A stretch of DNA of 64,000 nucleotides from Pseudomonas pudica. GTDB lineage: Bacteria > Pseudomonadota > Gammaproteobacteria > Pseudomonadales > Pseudomonadaceae. Under the pieces are notes generated by a model, which saw nothing but the letters and a program-made list of their open reading frames with translations, was not told the origin of the DNA and did no database searches. Shown piece by piece: positions 8,245 through 18,272 of the stretch (the stretch's first letter is position 1; every line of letters starts with the position of its first letter). Where the stretch lies: the NCBI RefSeq assembly GCF_015680405.1, contig NZ_JADLJS010000017.1, positions 41,978 through 105,977 of the forward strand, in the 5' to 3' direction. A program made the position numbers and the translations under genes.

Positions 8245-9231
8245 CTAAATCTGGATACGGATGATCTTACGAATCCAGAAAATCCCCACCAACATGGAGC
8301 CAAAAGCCCCCATGACCAACTTTTGCCCAGTGGGGTCCTTGATCAGCAAGGTCAGATAATCCGGGCTCGTGATAATGAGCGCTACCGCCAGCAGGAAGGG
8401 TATGGCTATCAACACCCAAGCCGACATACGCCCTTCGGCCGACATTGTCTTGATCTTGCGCTGAAAGCGAAAACGCCCGCGTATCAAACTGCTCAGCCGC
8501 TCAAGTACTTCCGTCAGGTTGCCGCCGGTCTCACGATGAATGAGGATTGAGGTGACCAGCATCATCACTGTCATGCTTGGCATCCGCTCCAGCAGGCCGA
8601 GCATGGCCCGGCGCACATCATTACCGTAGTTGATATCGGCGAAGGTCAGGCCGAACTCATGCGCCACCGGCCCCTTGTGTTCATCTGCCACCAGGCGCAG
8701 GGTTTCATTGAAAGGGTGCCCGGCGCGCAACGCCCGGCACATGGCTTCCAGCGCATCCGGCAGGCCCTCTTCGAACTTGGCGAAACGCTTGCCACGGTCA
8801 CGGGTAATTTTTAGCAGCGGCAGCCAGAACGCCATGAACGCTGCCGCCAGCGCCAGCCACCAGTAAGGAAAGAATATCCAGGCCAGCATCCCGGCAGCTG
8901 CTGCCAGCGCCACTCCCAGCAGCATTACCCTATAGGCCCGATATTCATGCCCGGCCTGCTCGATCATTTGCGTCAGCGTCGCCATGAAGGGCAACTGCTC
9001 GAGCCGCGCCTCCAGCGGCGACAAGCGTGTCAGGTACTTCTGCCGCAGCACGGTCTGCATGTTCGGCAAATGGCTTGCCCGCTCCAGGAGCACGAGTCGA
9101 CTGCGGATACGCTTGCGTACCTTGCCCGCCTCGCCGAACACCGGCACCACCAAACCTTGGCTGAGGAGAAATACGGCGACGAATACCATGCCAAGAAATA
9201 TCAGGATGTATTCAACGGGTATCTGGCTCAT
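8245..9231 (-). CDS. tadB: TadB, Flp pilus inner-membrane platform protein
   Basis: This 328-residue T2SSF-family protein has an N-terminal helix ([16 protein letters not shown]), two central helices near residues 85-125, a helical cytoplasmic domain with [22 protein letters not shown], and C-terminal helices. The start at 9231 forms an ATGA overlap with the stop of tadA, so the two are translationally coupled. An upstream GTG-type start would overlap tadA further and was rejected. TadB and TadC pair as the inner-membrane core of the pilus machine. Confidence 0.93.
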   Translation of the reverse strand: MSQIPVEYILIFLGMVFVAVFLLSQGLVVPVFGEAGKVRKRIRSRLVLLERASHLPNMQTVLRQKYLTRLSPLEARLEQLPFMATLTQMIEQAGHEYRAYRVMLLGVALAAAAGMLAWIFFPYWWLALAAAFMAFWLPLLKITRDRGKRFAKFEEGLPDALEAMCRALRAGHPFNETLRLVADEHKGPVAHEFGLTFADINYGNDVRRAMLGLLERMPSMTVMMLVTSILIHRETGGNLTEVLERLSSLIRGRFRFQRKIKTMSAEGRMSAWVLIAIPFLLAVALIITSPDYLTLLIKDPTGQKLVMGAFGSMLVGIFWIRKIIRIQI

Positions 9232-10670
9232 GGCTGGCGAGCCTCCATCCATTCAGGCCTGAACATCGTCAGCGGCAACTCGATCCCGCGCTTGGCCAAA
9301 GAATCGCGAAACGCCGGGACCATGCCACTTGGCCGGAAGTCACCAAGCACCTGGCCCTGCTCGCCCACACCATTGCGGACAAAAGAGAAGATCTCGGTCA
9401 TGGTGATGATTTCACCTTCCATGCCGTTGATCTCCTGCACACTGACCAACCGCCGCTTGCCGTCTTCCTGGCGCTCCAGCTGGATCACCACATCGATGGC
9501 CGATGCGATCTGCTGGCGCATGGCCTTGATCGGGAATGTAGCGCCAGACATCAAGACCATGTTCTCGACCCGGCCCAATGCATCGCGCGCGGTGTTGGCG
9601 TGGATGGTAGTCAGTGAGCCATCGTGCCCGGTGTTCATCGCCGTCAGCATGTCCAGCGCCTCGGCACCACGCACCTCACCGATCACGATACGGTCTGGGC
9701 GCATCCGCAGGCTGTTGCGCACCAGCTCACGCTGGCCAACCTCCCCCCGCCCCTCGATGTTCGCCGGCCGTGTTTCCAGTCGCACCACATGCGGTTGCTG
9801 CAGTTGCAGCTCGGCCGAGTCTTCGATGGTGACGATGCGCTCGTTATGCGGAATGAAACTGGACAGCACATTGAGCATGGTGGTCTTGCCGCAGCCGGTG
9901 CCACCAGAGATCAACACGTTCAGCCGGCCTCGCACGATCGCCTTGAGCAGCAACGCGATGGCTGGGGTCATGGCACCGGCCTGGATCAGGCTGTCGACAT
10001 TGAGCAGGTCCACCGCAAAGCGGCGTATCGAGATACTTGGCCCGTCGATGGCCAGCGGCGGGATGATCGCATTGACCCGCGAACCGTCCTTGAGGCGTGC
10101 ATCGACCAACGGCGAAGACTCGTCGATACGCCGGCCCAGGCTGGAGACGATGCGGTCGATGATGTTCAGCAGGTGCTGATCGTCGCGAAAACGCACATCG
10201 GTGCGCTGCAACTTGCCGAACCGTTCGACGTACACCGAGTCATGGCCGTTGACCAGGATATCGGACACCGTGTGATCGGCCAGCAGCGGCTCCAGCGGGC
10301 CAAGGCCAAGCACTTCGTCGGTGATCTGCTTGATGATCAACTGGCGGCTGGCAGAGCTCACCGGTGCCGAATGCTCATCGAGCAGACGCTGGCAGATATC
10401 GCGGATCTGCCGCACGGCCTCGGCCTGCTCGAGCGAATCGAGCAAGGACAGGTCCATGACCTTGAGCAGTTGCTGATAGATTTTTTCCCGCCACTCGGCT
10501 TCCACCGAGGTGACCTGGCTTTTCGTTTCAAACAGAACATCCGGTGCCGAATGTTCCCACGCCATCAGCGCCTCTGCCGGGTCCTTAGCGCCGCCGCCCT
10601 GCTTCGACGGCGTCGATGCCTCGGGGGTGACTGCCTGTTTGCGCAAACGGTTACGGAAATCGCTAAGCAT
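9228..10670 (-). CDS. tadA: TadA/CpaF, Flp pilus assembly ATPase
   Basis: This 480-residue secretion ATPase of the type II/IV family powers pilus extension and probably retraction. Walker A is GGTGCGKT (256-263), the Asp box is [11 protein letters not shown] (278-288), Walker B is [12 protein letters not shown] (324-335) and the His box is [14 protein letters not shown] (347-360). The N-terminal 100 residues are a variable linker. All catalytic motifs are intact. The gene begins three bases after cpaE and overlaps tadB by four bases. Confidence 0.96.
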   Translation of the reverse strand: MLSDFRNRLRKQAVTPEASTPSKQGGGAKDPAEALMAWEHSAPDVLFETKSQVTSVEAEWREKIYQQLLKVMDLSLLDSLEQAEAVRQIRDICQRLLDEHSAPVSSASRQLIIKQITDEVLGLGPLEPLLADHTVSDILVNGHDSVYVERFGKLQRTDVRFRDDQHLLNIIDRIVSSLGRRIDESSPLVDARLKDGSRVNAIIPPLAIDGPSISIRRFAVDLLNVDSLIQAGAMTPAIALLLKAIVRGRLNVLISGGTGCGKTTMLNVLSSFIPHNERIVTIEDSAELQLQQPHVVRLETRPANIEGRGEVGQRELVRNSLRMRPDRIVIGEVRGAEALDMLTAMNTGHDGSLTTIHANTARDALGRVENMVLMSGATFPIKAMRQQIASAIDVVIQLERQEDGKRRLVSVQEINGMEGEIITMTEIFSFVRNGVGEQGQVLGDFRPSGMVPAFRDSLAKRGIELPLTMFRPEWMEARQP

Positions 10671-10673
10671 GGT

Positions 10674-11891
10674 TCACCCCCGAAAAACACGCTTGAAGGC
10701 GCGTTTGAACAGTCCCGTGTCAGTATCCACCTGCTTGCCAACCAATTCCTCGGCCAGCCCACGCAGCGCCTGGGTGATCGGGGAGCGAGGTGCTTGCAGG
10801 CCTAATGGCACACCCGTGTTCTGGCTCTGGTTGATGACGCTGAAGTCATTCGGCAGTTTCACGATATTGGTGCAGCGCAGCGCCTCGCCGATGTCCTTGA
10901 GGCTGACCGGCGCCGCCTTGTCGTAGCGGTTGACCACCACCTCCAGCTGATTGCCGCGTACGCCCAGGTCATCGCGCAGAATGCGCGCCAGGGAACTGGC
11001 ATCGCGCAGGTGGTTGACGCTCTGCTGCACCACGACGTACACCCGGTCGGCCTGCTCCAGCACCGAAGCGGTGATGTGGTCGATCTGCCGCGGCAAGTCC
11101 GCTACCACCCAGTCATAGTTGGAACGGGCCAACTGAAGCAACGCATCGAGTTGTTCGGCCTGGACATCCTGCGGCAGGCACAGCTCGTTGGCGCGGCTGC
11201 CAAGCACATGCAAGGACGGGCTGAAATGGCTGCAGAACCCGCGCAGTGCAACACCATCCATTTCTTTTATCTGCTGCAACACATCCAATTGGCTGTGCGA
11301 CTGCGCCACATCCAGATGATGCGACACGCTGCCAAACTGCAGGTCCAGGTCAAGCAGCAGAGCATTGCCCTTGAGGCTGAGCTGGTGCGCCAGGTTGCAA
11401 GCCAGCACAGTGCCGCCGGAGCCTCCCTTGGCATTCATCACCGCGACCAGTTTGCCTGTTGCCGTGCTGTTGGTCTGGGTCTCCAGGACCATACGGTTCA
11501 AGGCAGCGATAAGCTCCGTGGCAACGATGGGCTCCGGCAGAAAATCGCGCGCACCGGCCTGCATCGCCAGGCGCATGCCTTCCCGATCGTCCAGCAGGCC
11601 ACACACCAACAGCGGCGGGCGCTCATGGGCCGGGCGTTGCAACAAAGCCGCCAGTTCCTCACGCCACAGCTGGCCGACGCGCAGCAGCAGGAAATCGGGC
11701 ATCCGGTCCAGCCCGTACAGCGGGTCGCAATGCCCGTTGCTCACCTGGCGAACATTTACCTCCAGGCCGGAGATGCGCTGACAGATTTCTTGCAACTGAC
11801 GCAAGGCCAAGGCGTCCGAGCTGCTGATCAACAGACGCATCCCTGGCTTGATGGAGGTAGCGGCTACGGAAGATTCCCTAAGATTCAGCAT
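10674..11891 (-). CDS. tadZ: CpaE/TadZ-like ParA-type protein of the Flp pilus
   Basis: The 405-residue protein has an N-terminal receiver-like domain (about 15-135, with DFLLLRVG and ARDFLPEPI) and a MinD/ParA ATPase-like domain from about residue 145. TadZ proteins localise the pilus machine at a pole. The deviant Walker A reads AKGGSGGT (154-161): the P-loop Lys found in the KGGxGKT consensus is Gly here, so nucleotide hydrolysis may be weak or lost. Such atypical Walker A motifs are known in TadZ proteins. It overlaps the preceding TadE-like gene by seven bases. Confidence 0.9.
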   Translation of the reverse strand: MLNLRESSVAATSIKPGMRLLISSSDALALRQLQEICQRISGLEVNVRQVSNGHCDPLYGLDRMPDFLLLRVGQLWREELAALLQRPAHERPPLLVCGLLDDREGMRLAMQAGARDFLPEPIVATELIAALNRMVLETQTNSTATGKLVAVMNAKGGSGGTVLACNLAHQLSLKGNALLLDLDLQFGSVSHHLDVAQSHSQLDVLQQIKEMDGVALRGFCSHFSPSLHVLGSRANELCLPQDVQAEQLDALLQLARSNYDWVVADLPRQIDHITASVLEQADRVYVVVQQSVNHLRDASSLARILRDDLGVRGNQLEVVVNRYDKAAPVSLKDIGEALRCTNIVKLPNDFSVINQSQNTGVPLGLQAPRSPITQALRGLAEELVGKQVDTDTGLFKRAFKRVFRG

Positions 11892-12388
11892 GGCGTGATC
11901 TCCGGTACGACATCCGCCTCGGTATGCCGCCCGAGGCTCTCGCGAGGTAAGGTCGCCTTGAATACTGGCAAGGTAATGGGTACCCCAAAACCTGGAATAA
12001 ACAGGCTGAATTGAAAGTTCTGCAGCGTCAGTTGCACATAACGGACAGCCGCAAACCCGCTGGCACTGACCAGATCACCGGGGTTGGCGACCTGTGCACC
12101 GTTCTTGTCCAGGTAGCGCAGGGTCAGGTCCGACGTGTCCAGGTCGGCCAGCAGGCTGCTGGCGCCACTGTCGCCCGCAGTGTTGAATATCGCCCTGCGT
12201 AGCACCACCGGATCGCTGATATTGCATACCGCTGCCAGGCGTGCGCCACGCCGAACGGACTCATTCAGCACATTCACGGTGTAGTACAGCCGGCCTATTT
12301 CCAGCACCCCGAACAACAGCGTGAACATCAACGCACTGACGATGGCGAACTCCACCACATAAACGCCCTGCATGCCTCTGCGCTTCAT
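11885..12388 (-). CDS. TadE-like pseudopilin
   Basis: This 167-residue protein has a TadE-type N-terminus: a short basic leader (MKRRGMQG), then VYVVEFAIVSALMFTLLFGVLEIGRLYY, with Glu at the +5-like position expected for pseudopilins processed by a TadV-type peptidase. The start at 12388 forms a TGATG overlap with the stop of the previous TadE-like gene. A longer reading upstream is a frame artefact. It is probably the TadE or TadF equivalent, a minor component that initiates or anchors the fibre. Confidence 0.88.
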   Translation of the reverse strand: MKRRGMQGVYVVEFAIVSALMFTLLFGVLEIGRLYYTVNVLNESVRRGARLAAVCNISDPVVLRRAIFNTAGDSGASSLLADLDTSDLTLRYLDKNGAQVANPGDLVSASGFAAVRYVQLTLQNFQFSLFIPGFGVPITLPVFKATLPRESLGRHTEADVVPEITPC

Positions 12389-12858
12389 CACAGTGCCCTC
12401 ATCACGGTGGTGGCGACCAACGGGAAGTTCAGTGCCGTGCCGTTGCCGATGAACGCCGGAATACCGCTGGCTATCAGCGGGGAAAACACTGAGCTGATGG
12501 TCACCTGCACGTGGTCGTTGGTGCCCGCCACCTTGGCTACCTGCACAGTGACGTTGGCCGGCATGCCGGTCAGGCTGCAGGGCGGCGCGGAAGGTGCACC
12601 GTACACCGCGACTTTCTTGGCCATGCACTCGAGATCGGCGCTCACCTCAACCTTGCCCAATGTCGAGTTCCAGGCCTGGCTGGCAACGAAGCGCGCAGCA
12701 TCACGGCTACCCTGCAGCAGGCTGTTGTACTGGTAAAGCATGCGGCCAAATTCGCCGAAGGCCAGCAAGGTCAGGAGCAACAGCGGCAGGGTGATGGTGA
12801 ACTCGACAATTGCCACCCCTTGCTGACGCTGCGCACGCTTGAGCCGATAAAGTTCCAT
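12388..12858 (-). CDS. tadE: TadE-like pseudopilin
   Basis: This 156-residue protein has a basic N-terminus then QGVAIVEFTITLPLLLLTLLAFGEFGRMLYQYNSL, the TadE signature with an EF following the cleavage region and one membrane helix at about 16-38. The remaining periplasmic part contains two Cys residues that may form a disulfide. AGGAG precedes the start. It is in tandem with a second TadE-like gene (11885-12388), so the pair likely represents TadE and TadF. Confidence 0.88.
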   Translation of the reverse strand: MELYRLKRAQRQQGVAIVEFTITLPLLLLTLLAFGEFGRMLYQYNSLLQGSRDAARFVASQAWNSTLGKVEVSADLECMAKKVAVYGAPSAPPCSLTGMPANVTVQVAKVAGTNDHVQVTISSVFSPLIASGIPAFIGNGTALNFPLVATTVMRAL

Positions 12859-12867
12859 GACACGCTC

Positions 12868-14211
12868 CTAGGAGTCGGTGCTCGGTGTGCCACTGCCACT
12901 GATAAAGGTCTTGTACAGCTGGATGATCTGCGGGCCGGAATCGTCTTGCGGCGTAGGCCCGGGCACGCCGTCACCCTCGCATTGCTTGACGAACTGGCCG
13001 AAGATCTGCGAATCCCCACCAGAGTTGGCGGCAGGCTGCACGACATAGAAGCAACCGAAACCGATCACCGGTATCGACGAAGTCCCCGAGTTCTTGCCCG
13101 AGCAGTCGCCCACCACGATCTTCAGCATCCGCCGCTCGAAAACCCCGTTCGACTGGCACCCCGTGCCTGCGCCTGCGACGCATGCGGCTGTCTGCGCGGC
13201 ATAGTCGTTGTAGTCGAATAGCGGCGTACCGCCTGCAGAAAGGTTGCCATTGCTCGAAGTGACAACCTTGCCCTGATGCTCTACTTGGTGAGGGGTGGTT
13301 TTGTCGTTGTACTTCATTTCGGGGTTGCTGTAGTTCGTCACCAGGTCGGGCGGATAGTCCGAACTACTAAGTGACCCGGAGTACTGGCCGAAGCGAGTGT
13401 TCAAGCCTTTGACCGATGGGCCAACCGTGTTGCCAGGCTTGGTGGCGACGTTGTCACCGACATTGCGGCAAACCGAACCGCCGCCAGCCATCAGCTCGCC
13501 AATGGTCTTGCCACCGGAGCCAAAATCGAGCAGTTGGAAATTGCCAGGGCCAATCGGATCGCTGTTCTTGGAGGCTGATTTCAAGACTTCCAGATCACCG
13601 AAGCGATACCCCCAGAACATGCCGGCATCGGGGTTGTATTGAGCCGGGTTGCCACACACCAGCAGCGGCGCAAGATCACATGGGCTGGTCGGGCTCGGTC
13701 CGGCAGTGGCAATCGCCTTCACTTGCTTGGCTCCCACGGCACCTTCACCGAGTGACTGGGCGAAATTCCAGAAAAAACCCGCCAGTGAATAGTTCGCTAC
13801 CGAAACCCGAACATAGGTGGCATTGGCTGGCCCTGGGAAGGAGAAAGGCCCATAAACGTTGTCCGCCAGCTCCACCATCGCAAACCCGCCAGGGTTGCCG
13901 CCGATTGCCGTTGCCAACTCCTGGTTGCCCAAAGCACTGGCATTTTCTTGAAGGGTAGAGAGCGCGGCATCACGTGCTGTACTGGCTGCATTGCCAGCTC
14001 CCATTACCTGGCTCAGGGTTTTTGCGCCACTGAGGGCGGCGGCATCCACGGCATTCTGCAGTCGGGTCTTGTTCAACAACATGTGACCGCCATCGAGCAC
14101 CAACGCGGCCATCATCAGTATCGCCAACAGGGCGATCACGATGATGACAGTTACTGCCCCCCGCTGTTGGCATGGCGGCGCGGTGAACATCCGTTGGGCT
14201 CGAGGAGTCAT
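12868..14211 (-). CDS. tadG: TadG-like Flp pilus assembly protein
   Basis: The 447-residue protein has a short cytoplasmic N-terminus and QRGAVTVIIVIALLAILMMAALVLDGGHMLLNKTRLQNAVDAAALSGA, the TadG/putative Flp pilus-assembly N-terminal signature with one membrane helix. The large periplasmic part (about 60-447) carries several Cys residues and lacks an obvious von Willebrand A domain. The ATG at 14211 was preferred over a GTG two codons upstream because the GAGG ribosome site is correctly spaced for it. Confidence 0.88.
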   Translation of the reverse strand: MTPRAQRMFTAPPCQQRGAVTVIIVIALLAILMMAALVLDGGHMLLNKTRLQNAVDAAALSGAKTLSQVMGAGNAASTARDAALSTLQENASALGNQELATAIGGNPGGFAMVELADNVYGPFSFPGPANATYVRVSVANYSLAGFFWNFAQSLGEGAVGAKQVKAIATAGPSPTSPCDLAPLLVCGNPAQYNPDAGMFWGYRFGDLEVLKSASKNSDPIGPGNFQLLDFGSGGKTIGELMAGGGSVCRNVGDNVATKPGNTVGPSVKGLNTRFGQYSGSLSSSDYPPDLVTNYSNPEMKYNDKTTPHQVEHQGKVVTSSNGNLSAGGTPLFDYNDYAAQTAACVAGAGTGCQSNGVFERRMLKIVVGDCSGKNSGTSSIPVIGFGCFYVVQPAANSGGDSQIFGQFVKQCEGDGVPGPTPQDDSGPQIIQLYKTFISGSGTPSTDS

Positions 14212-14225
14212 GCTCACGCCCTCAA

Positions 14226-14507
14226 TCAGCGAGTTGAATCAGTGACTTGGATCTGTATCGGCTGACCGACCTGCTGCGCATCGCCAGTCACCCCCCTGTA
14301 GCCATTGATCACCTTCTCCAGCAACGGCCCATCGGCGCCAGCAGCAGGCAGTTCCGTACCTGGGTTGGCAGCCACCTGCTTGTCGGCAATCTGCTGGTAG
14401 GTAGTCTGGTAGACGCTGTAGCCCAGCGGGCCAACGCGCCCTTCGTCATACGACATGCAACCGGACAACCCCGACAGCAGCGCGCAACACACGATCATGG
14501 TTTTCAT
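14226..14507 (-). CDS. small Tad-locus lipoprotein
   Basis: This 93-residue lipoprotein has the lipobox LSGC with Cys17. The mature part of 77 residues has no family I recognise. It sits between the secretin gene and tadG, so it may be a pilotin or stabilising subunit for the secretin, which is inference from position only. GGAGAG precedes the ATG. Confidence 0.75.
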   Translation of the reverse strand: MKTMIVCCALLSGLSGCMSYDEGRVGPLGYSVYQTTYQQIADKQVAANPGTELPAAGADGPLLEKVINGYRGVTGDAQQVGQPIQIQVTDSTR

Positions 14508-14522
14508 GCTGGTTCTCTCCGA

Positions 14523-16034
14523 TCACTTCAGATCATGGCCAAAGTTGCCACCGCTGACGCCGAGGCTGACGGGAACCGAGCGCCCGGGCTCACTGCTCTT
14601 GGTCTTGCCAAGCAGGTAGAAGTCCAGGTCGCTGGGTTCGACAAATTTCTCGGTGGGCAGGCGCACCGCCTTGGCATCCACAGGCTTGGCGAGGTGCGGC
14701 GTCACCAGGATCACCAGTTCGGTTTCACCGTTGATGAACGACTGGCTGCGGAACAAGTGTCCGAGTATCGGCAGGTCCCCCAGCCCGGGGAATCGGCTGA
14801 CGAAATCGCGGGTGTTTTCACTGATCAGCCCCGCGATGGCGATGGTCTGGCCATTTCCCAGTTCGACCGTGGACTCGGCGCTGCGCTTGGTCAGCGACGG
14901 AATGACCTGGGTAACACCATCACCCAGAATACTGTTCAGGCCAGTGTCGAGTACCAACGAGTTGACGTTCGAAAGCTCGCTCACCGAGACATTCAGGTTG
15001 AGGTTGATACGCCCGGAGTCGAGCACCACCGGCAGGAACTTCACGCCGACACCGAATTCCTTGTATTCGATGGTGATGCCATCATCCTCGGTGATCGGGA
15101 TCGGGAACTCGCCACCGGAAATGAACTCCGCCTGCTGGCCGGTCAGGGTGGTAAGAGTGGGCTCGGCCAGCACTTTGGCCGAACCATTGTCCTTGGACGC
15201 TTCCAGCACCACATTGAACAGGAAATCGTCGGACAGGAACTGGGCGAACAAACCTTTGCCGCCACCAATCAGCGAACCTGGCGAAAGGATCGACCCACCG
15301 CCTGGAGTCAGGCCCAGCCCTTGACCATTATTGAACCCGCCACCGCTCCAATTGCCGGATGAGCCAAGTGCATTGAAGCGCACGTTGAGGTTCTTGATCA
15401 GGCTGCGCTGCATCTCGGCCACTCTCACTTCCAACATCACCTGCTGGCTGCCACCGACGCTGAGCAGGTTGATCACCTCCAGCGACTGGGCCGGTGCCGC
15501 TTCAGCGGCTTCACCCTTGCCTTGCACCACGCTCGAGGTTTGCGCGGCATAGGTCTTGGCGACCTTCATCGCCGTGTCCATGGCAGCGGCGCTGCGCACC
15601 TGGCCACGCAGTACCAGCGCGCCCTGGGCGCTGAACACTTCGATGTTCTCCTCGGGCAGCAACTGGTGCAGTTTGGTCTTGAGCCCGGTGAGGTCATGCA
15701 CGACCTCCACATCCAGGGTGTCGATCAAGCGGTTGTTGCTGTCCCACAGCAGCACGTTGGTCGTGCCCAGGGAACGGCCGAGCAGGTAGAGCTGGGTCGG
15801 GCTGGTGATCAGGATATCGGCGATATCCGGGTTGCCGACCGAGATTTTCCTCACCGGCGTACGAGCGCTGATCGTACGCGACTTGTAGATGGGTACCTGG
15901 ATCATATTGGTGTTGGCCGCCGGCATGGCGCTGTATCCCGATCCAGGTTCTGCAGCCTGCGTCACACCGACGAACAGCAGCTGCGTACCCAGCCCGCACA
16001 ACAGGTACATCCCTAATCTCTGCAAAGTATTCAT
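14523..16034 (-). CDS. rcpA: RcpA/CpaC, outer-membrane secretin of the Flp pilus
   Basis: The 503-residue protein has a signal peptide (LLCGLGTQLLFVGVTQAA), an N-terminal secretin N0/BON-like region (about residues 40-200, with KSRTISARTPVRKISVGNPDIADI) and a C-terminal secretin domain (about 230-460) with the GVGVKFLPVVLDSGRINLNL and GLGDLPILGHLFRS signatures. It forms the outer-membrane pore for the pilus. AAGGAG is seven bases from the ATG at 16034, and a TTG two codons upstream was rejected. Confidence 0.95.
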   Translation of the reverse strand: MNTLQRLGMYLLCGLGTQLLFVGVTQAAEPGSGYSAMPAANTNMIQVPIYKSRTISARTPVRKISVGNPDIADILITSPTQLYLLGRSLGTTNVLLWDSNNRLIDTLDVEVVHDLTGLKTKLHQLLPEENIEVFSAQGALVLRGQVRSAAAMDTAMKVAKTYAAQTSSVVQGKGEAAEAAPAQSLEVINLLSVGGSQQVMLEVRVAEMQRSLIKNLNVRFNALGSSGNWSGGGFNNGQGLGLTPGGGSILSPGSLIGGGKGLFAQFLSDDFLFNVVLEASKDNGSAKVLAEPTLTTLTGQQAEFISGGEFPIPITEDDGITIEYKEFGVGVKFLPVVLDSGRINLNLNVSVSELSNVNSLVLDTGLNSILGDGVTQVIPSLTKRSAESTVELGNGQTIAIAGLISENTRDFVSRFPGLGDLPILGHLFRSQSFINGETELVILVTPHLAKPVDAKAVRLPTEKFVEPSDLDFYLLGKTKSSEPGRSVPVSLGVSGGNFGHDLK

Positions 16035-16097
16035 GCACAACTCCTTGCGAGGTGTTCTTGTTCCTGCCGAAAGTTAGCCATTCGGACGCCAGCCGCC

Positions 16098-16910
16098 TTA
16101 AAACCTTGCTTTCGCTACTTCAACTTCAGTCCCGCGGATGATGGTGACCGAGCCACCATCACTACTACGATTTACCACCGGTCTCGGTTGGGGTTTGAAT
16201 GCTGGCGTTGCAGCCTTCACCGGCTCGACAGCGGCTACGGCTGGCGCCTGCTTCCGAGCGTCCAGCGGATTGCGCAGGGCCAACTGCAACTTCCCTTCGG
16301 ATTGCGCCCTGACCAGCACCTCGGCCTCTTTGGCCGACATTTCCAGGGTCACGGCACGTACCACCACCGGCTGGGTCTTGTCCGTCCCCGCTGTCTGGTC
16401 CACGGCCAATACCCGGAGGTCCTGGAGGATGGTTCTGGACTCAGCGTCATTACTACCGCCATTGCTTTGCTTGGTAGCCAGAACATCGACCCGGTTACCC
16501 GGCAACAGGAACCCGCCCACCCCGACCACGTCATCCACACGCACCGAAATGGCGCGCTTGTCTGGAGCAATCAGCGAAGCCAGGGTACTGCCACCCAGGT
16601 GCTCGGCCAGGCGAGCGCTACGCAGCACATCGCCGCGCAACAGTGCAAAAGTGGCAATCTTGCCAACCACCTTTTCATTGCTGTCAAAGGCATCGTCAGG
16701 TACCGCATCCTTGGGCATGCGCACGATGGCGACTTGCTGCGCCTCGATCATCTGCCCGAACGGGATCTCCACCGTGGCGACCACCACGTTCTTCATGTTG
16801 TCATCCGGGGCGGCGTTGAGCCGTCCATTGAGCCAGTTGTTGGCCATCAAGGCGGCGCCAAGCCCCAGGGACAGGGAAACGGCAACCAGGATCAGCGTAC
16901 GGGCACTCAT
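16098..16910 (-). CDS. rcpC: RcpC/CpaB, Flp pilus assembly protein
   Basis: This 270-residue protein has an N-terminal membrane anchor (residues 4-24) and a periplasmic SAF-type domain (about 44-110, with VVVATVEIPFGQMIEAQQVAIVRMP), then the RcpC/CpaB domain with GGFLLPGNRVDVLAT. It associates with the secretin and is proposed to modulate the pore. The Pro-rich C-terminus (about 225-262) is variable. GAGGAG precedes the ATG, and a 63-base gap separates it from rcpA. Confidence 0.92.
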   Translation of the reverse strand: MSARTLILVAVSLSLGLGAALMANNWLNGRLNAAPDDNMKNVVVATVEIPFGQMIEAQQVAIVRMPKDAVPDDAFDSNEKVVGKIATFALLRGDVLRSARLAEHLGGSTLASLIAPDKRAISVRVDDVVGVGGFLLPGNRVDVLATKQSNGGSNDAESRTILQDLRVLAVDQTAGTDKTQPVVVRAVTLEMSAKEAEVLVRAQSEGKLQLALRNPLDARKQAPAVAAVEPVKAATPAFKPQPRPVVNRSSDGGSVTIIRGTEVEVAKARF

Positions 16911-16922
16911 GTCTGCATCTCC

Positions 16923-18257
16923 TCATCCAAGGAAGTCGATCTGCACGAAGTAGCTTTGCCAGGCCCATTTCAGTTCCTGCTCCGACAACGGCCCCTCGCC
17001 TCCCAGATAACGCTGGCGGTCAAGTGCCATGTTCAGCAGGTCGCGAGGGTGGCAGGGCACAAGCGGCACGCCTTCGGCCTCGTACAGCGCCTGTAGCGCG
17101 TAACGCAACAACAGCGGGTCATAAACCAGGCCCAGGCGCTCGCATTCCTGGCGCCAGATACGTTCGTACTCATCGACCTTCAGGTAGCTGAACTGCAGCT
17201 TGTAGCCGATACGTCGCAAGAAGGCTTCGTCGGCCAACTCCAGCGGGTTGAGGTTGGTGGAGAACACCAGCACCAGATCGAACGGCAGCTCGCAATGGCG
17301 CCCACCACCCAGGTTGAGGAAGTCGCGCTTCTCTTCCATCGGCACGATCCAGCGGTTGAGCAGTTCGGCCGGGGCCATGCGCTGGCGGCCCATGTCGTCG
17401 ATGATGAACAGGCCATTACTGGCCTTGAGTTGCAAGGAGGCCTGGTACTGACGGGTACTGGGATCGAAGCGGACATCCAGTTGCTCCATGCCCAGTTCGC
17501 CGCCAGTGATCACTACGGGGCGCTTGCAGCGCACCAGCCGCCGGTCGATGCCTTCGTTGAGCAACAGGCTGGTAGATTGGCTTTCTTCCTCCAGGCACTG
17601 ATGCACCTGAGGGTCGTACACCTCGATGACCGACTCGTTGATCTCGATGGCATGAGGTACCCAGATAGATTCGGCGAACAGGCGGATCAGGCGACTGCTG
17701 ATGTAGGTCTTGCCGGTGCCTGCAGGGCCATAAATCATGATGGCGCGTCCGGAGTTCAGCGCTACGCCCAGCTGGTCGAGCATACTTTCCGACAGCACCA
17801 CGCCCGCAAAGGCCTTGTGCATATCCTGCGTATTGACGCGGCCATGGTGGATGGTTTGCAGCTTGAGCAGCTCACGGTAGGCACTTACCGGGAATGGTGC
17901 CGCGCCGATATAGCCGCTGCGCGCCAGTGCATCGCGGGCAGTGCCACGGCCGCGCTCAGTCAGGCCGTAGCGCAATGCCTGCCCCCCCGTTTGCACACCG
18001 ACCTGTCCCAGTACTTCGACGCGGCCATCCTTGCGCAAAAAGGCCAGCACTTCTTCCACCACCGCACCGGTCAGCGCCAGGCGCTCGACCAAGCGCGACA
18101 GGTCCAGCGTACCGGCGTCGTGCAAGTGTTTGCACAGCAAATCACCGAGAAAGCTTTCCGCCAGGCCAGTCTCGCGAACTGAGCGTGGCTGAGGTGCCAG
18201 TCTCTGCACTGCGTCCTTGTCGCAGGCGTCGGCACCACTGTCTCTGAGTGCGTACAT
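16923..18257 (-). CDS. AAA+ ATPase embedded in the tad operon
   Basis: The 444-residue protein has a winged-helix-like N-terminal part (about 30-115) and an AAA+ domain: Walker A GPAGTGKT (177-184), Walker B LFIIDDMG (283-290), sensor 1 VFSTNLNP (331-338) and an Arg-finger region FLRRIGYK (346-353). It is not part of the standard tad set (flp, tadV, rcpCAB, tadZABCDEFG), yet its position between the prepilin peptidase and rcpC makes it an operon member. A remodelling or regulatory role in pilus biogenesis is inference. GGGAGG precedes the ATG. Confidence 0.85.
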   Translation of the reverse strand: MYALRDSGADACDKDAVQRLAPQPRSVRETGLAESFLGDLLCKHLHDAGTLDLSRLVERLALTGAVVEEVLAFLRKDGRVEVLGQVGVQTGGQALRYGLTERGRGTARDALARSGYIGAAPFPVSAYRELLKLQTIHHGRVNTQDMHKAFAGVVLSESMLDQLGVALNSGRAIMIYGPAGTGKTYISSRLIRLFAESIWVPHAIEINESVIEVYDPQVHQCLEEESQSTSLLLNEGIDRRLVRCKRPVVITGGELGMEQLDVRFDPSTRQYQASLQLKASNGLFIIDDMGRQRMAPAELLNRWIVPMEEKRDFLNLGGGRHCELPFDLVLVFSTNLNPLELADEAFLRRIGYKLQFSYLKVDEYERIWRQECERLGLVYDPLLLRYALQALYEAEGVPLVPCHPRDLLNMALDRQRYLGGEGPLSEQELKWAWQSYFVQIDFLG

Positions 18258-18272
18258 TATTAGCCTCCCAGG

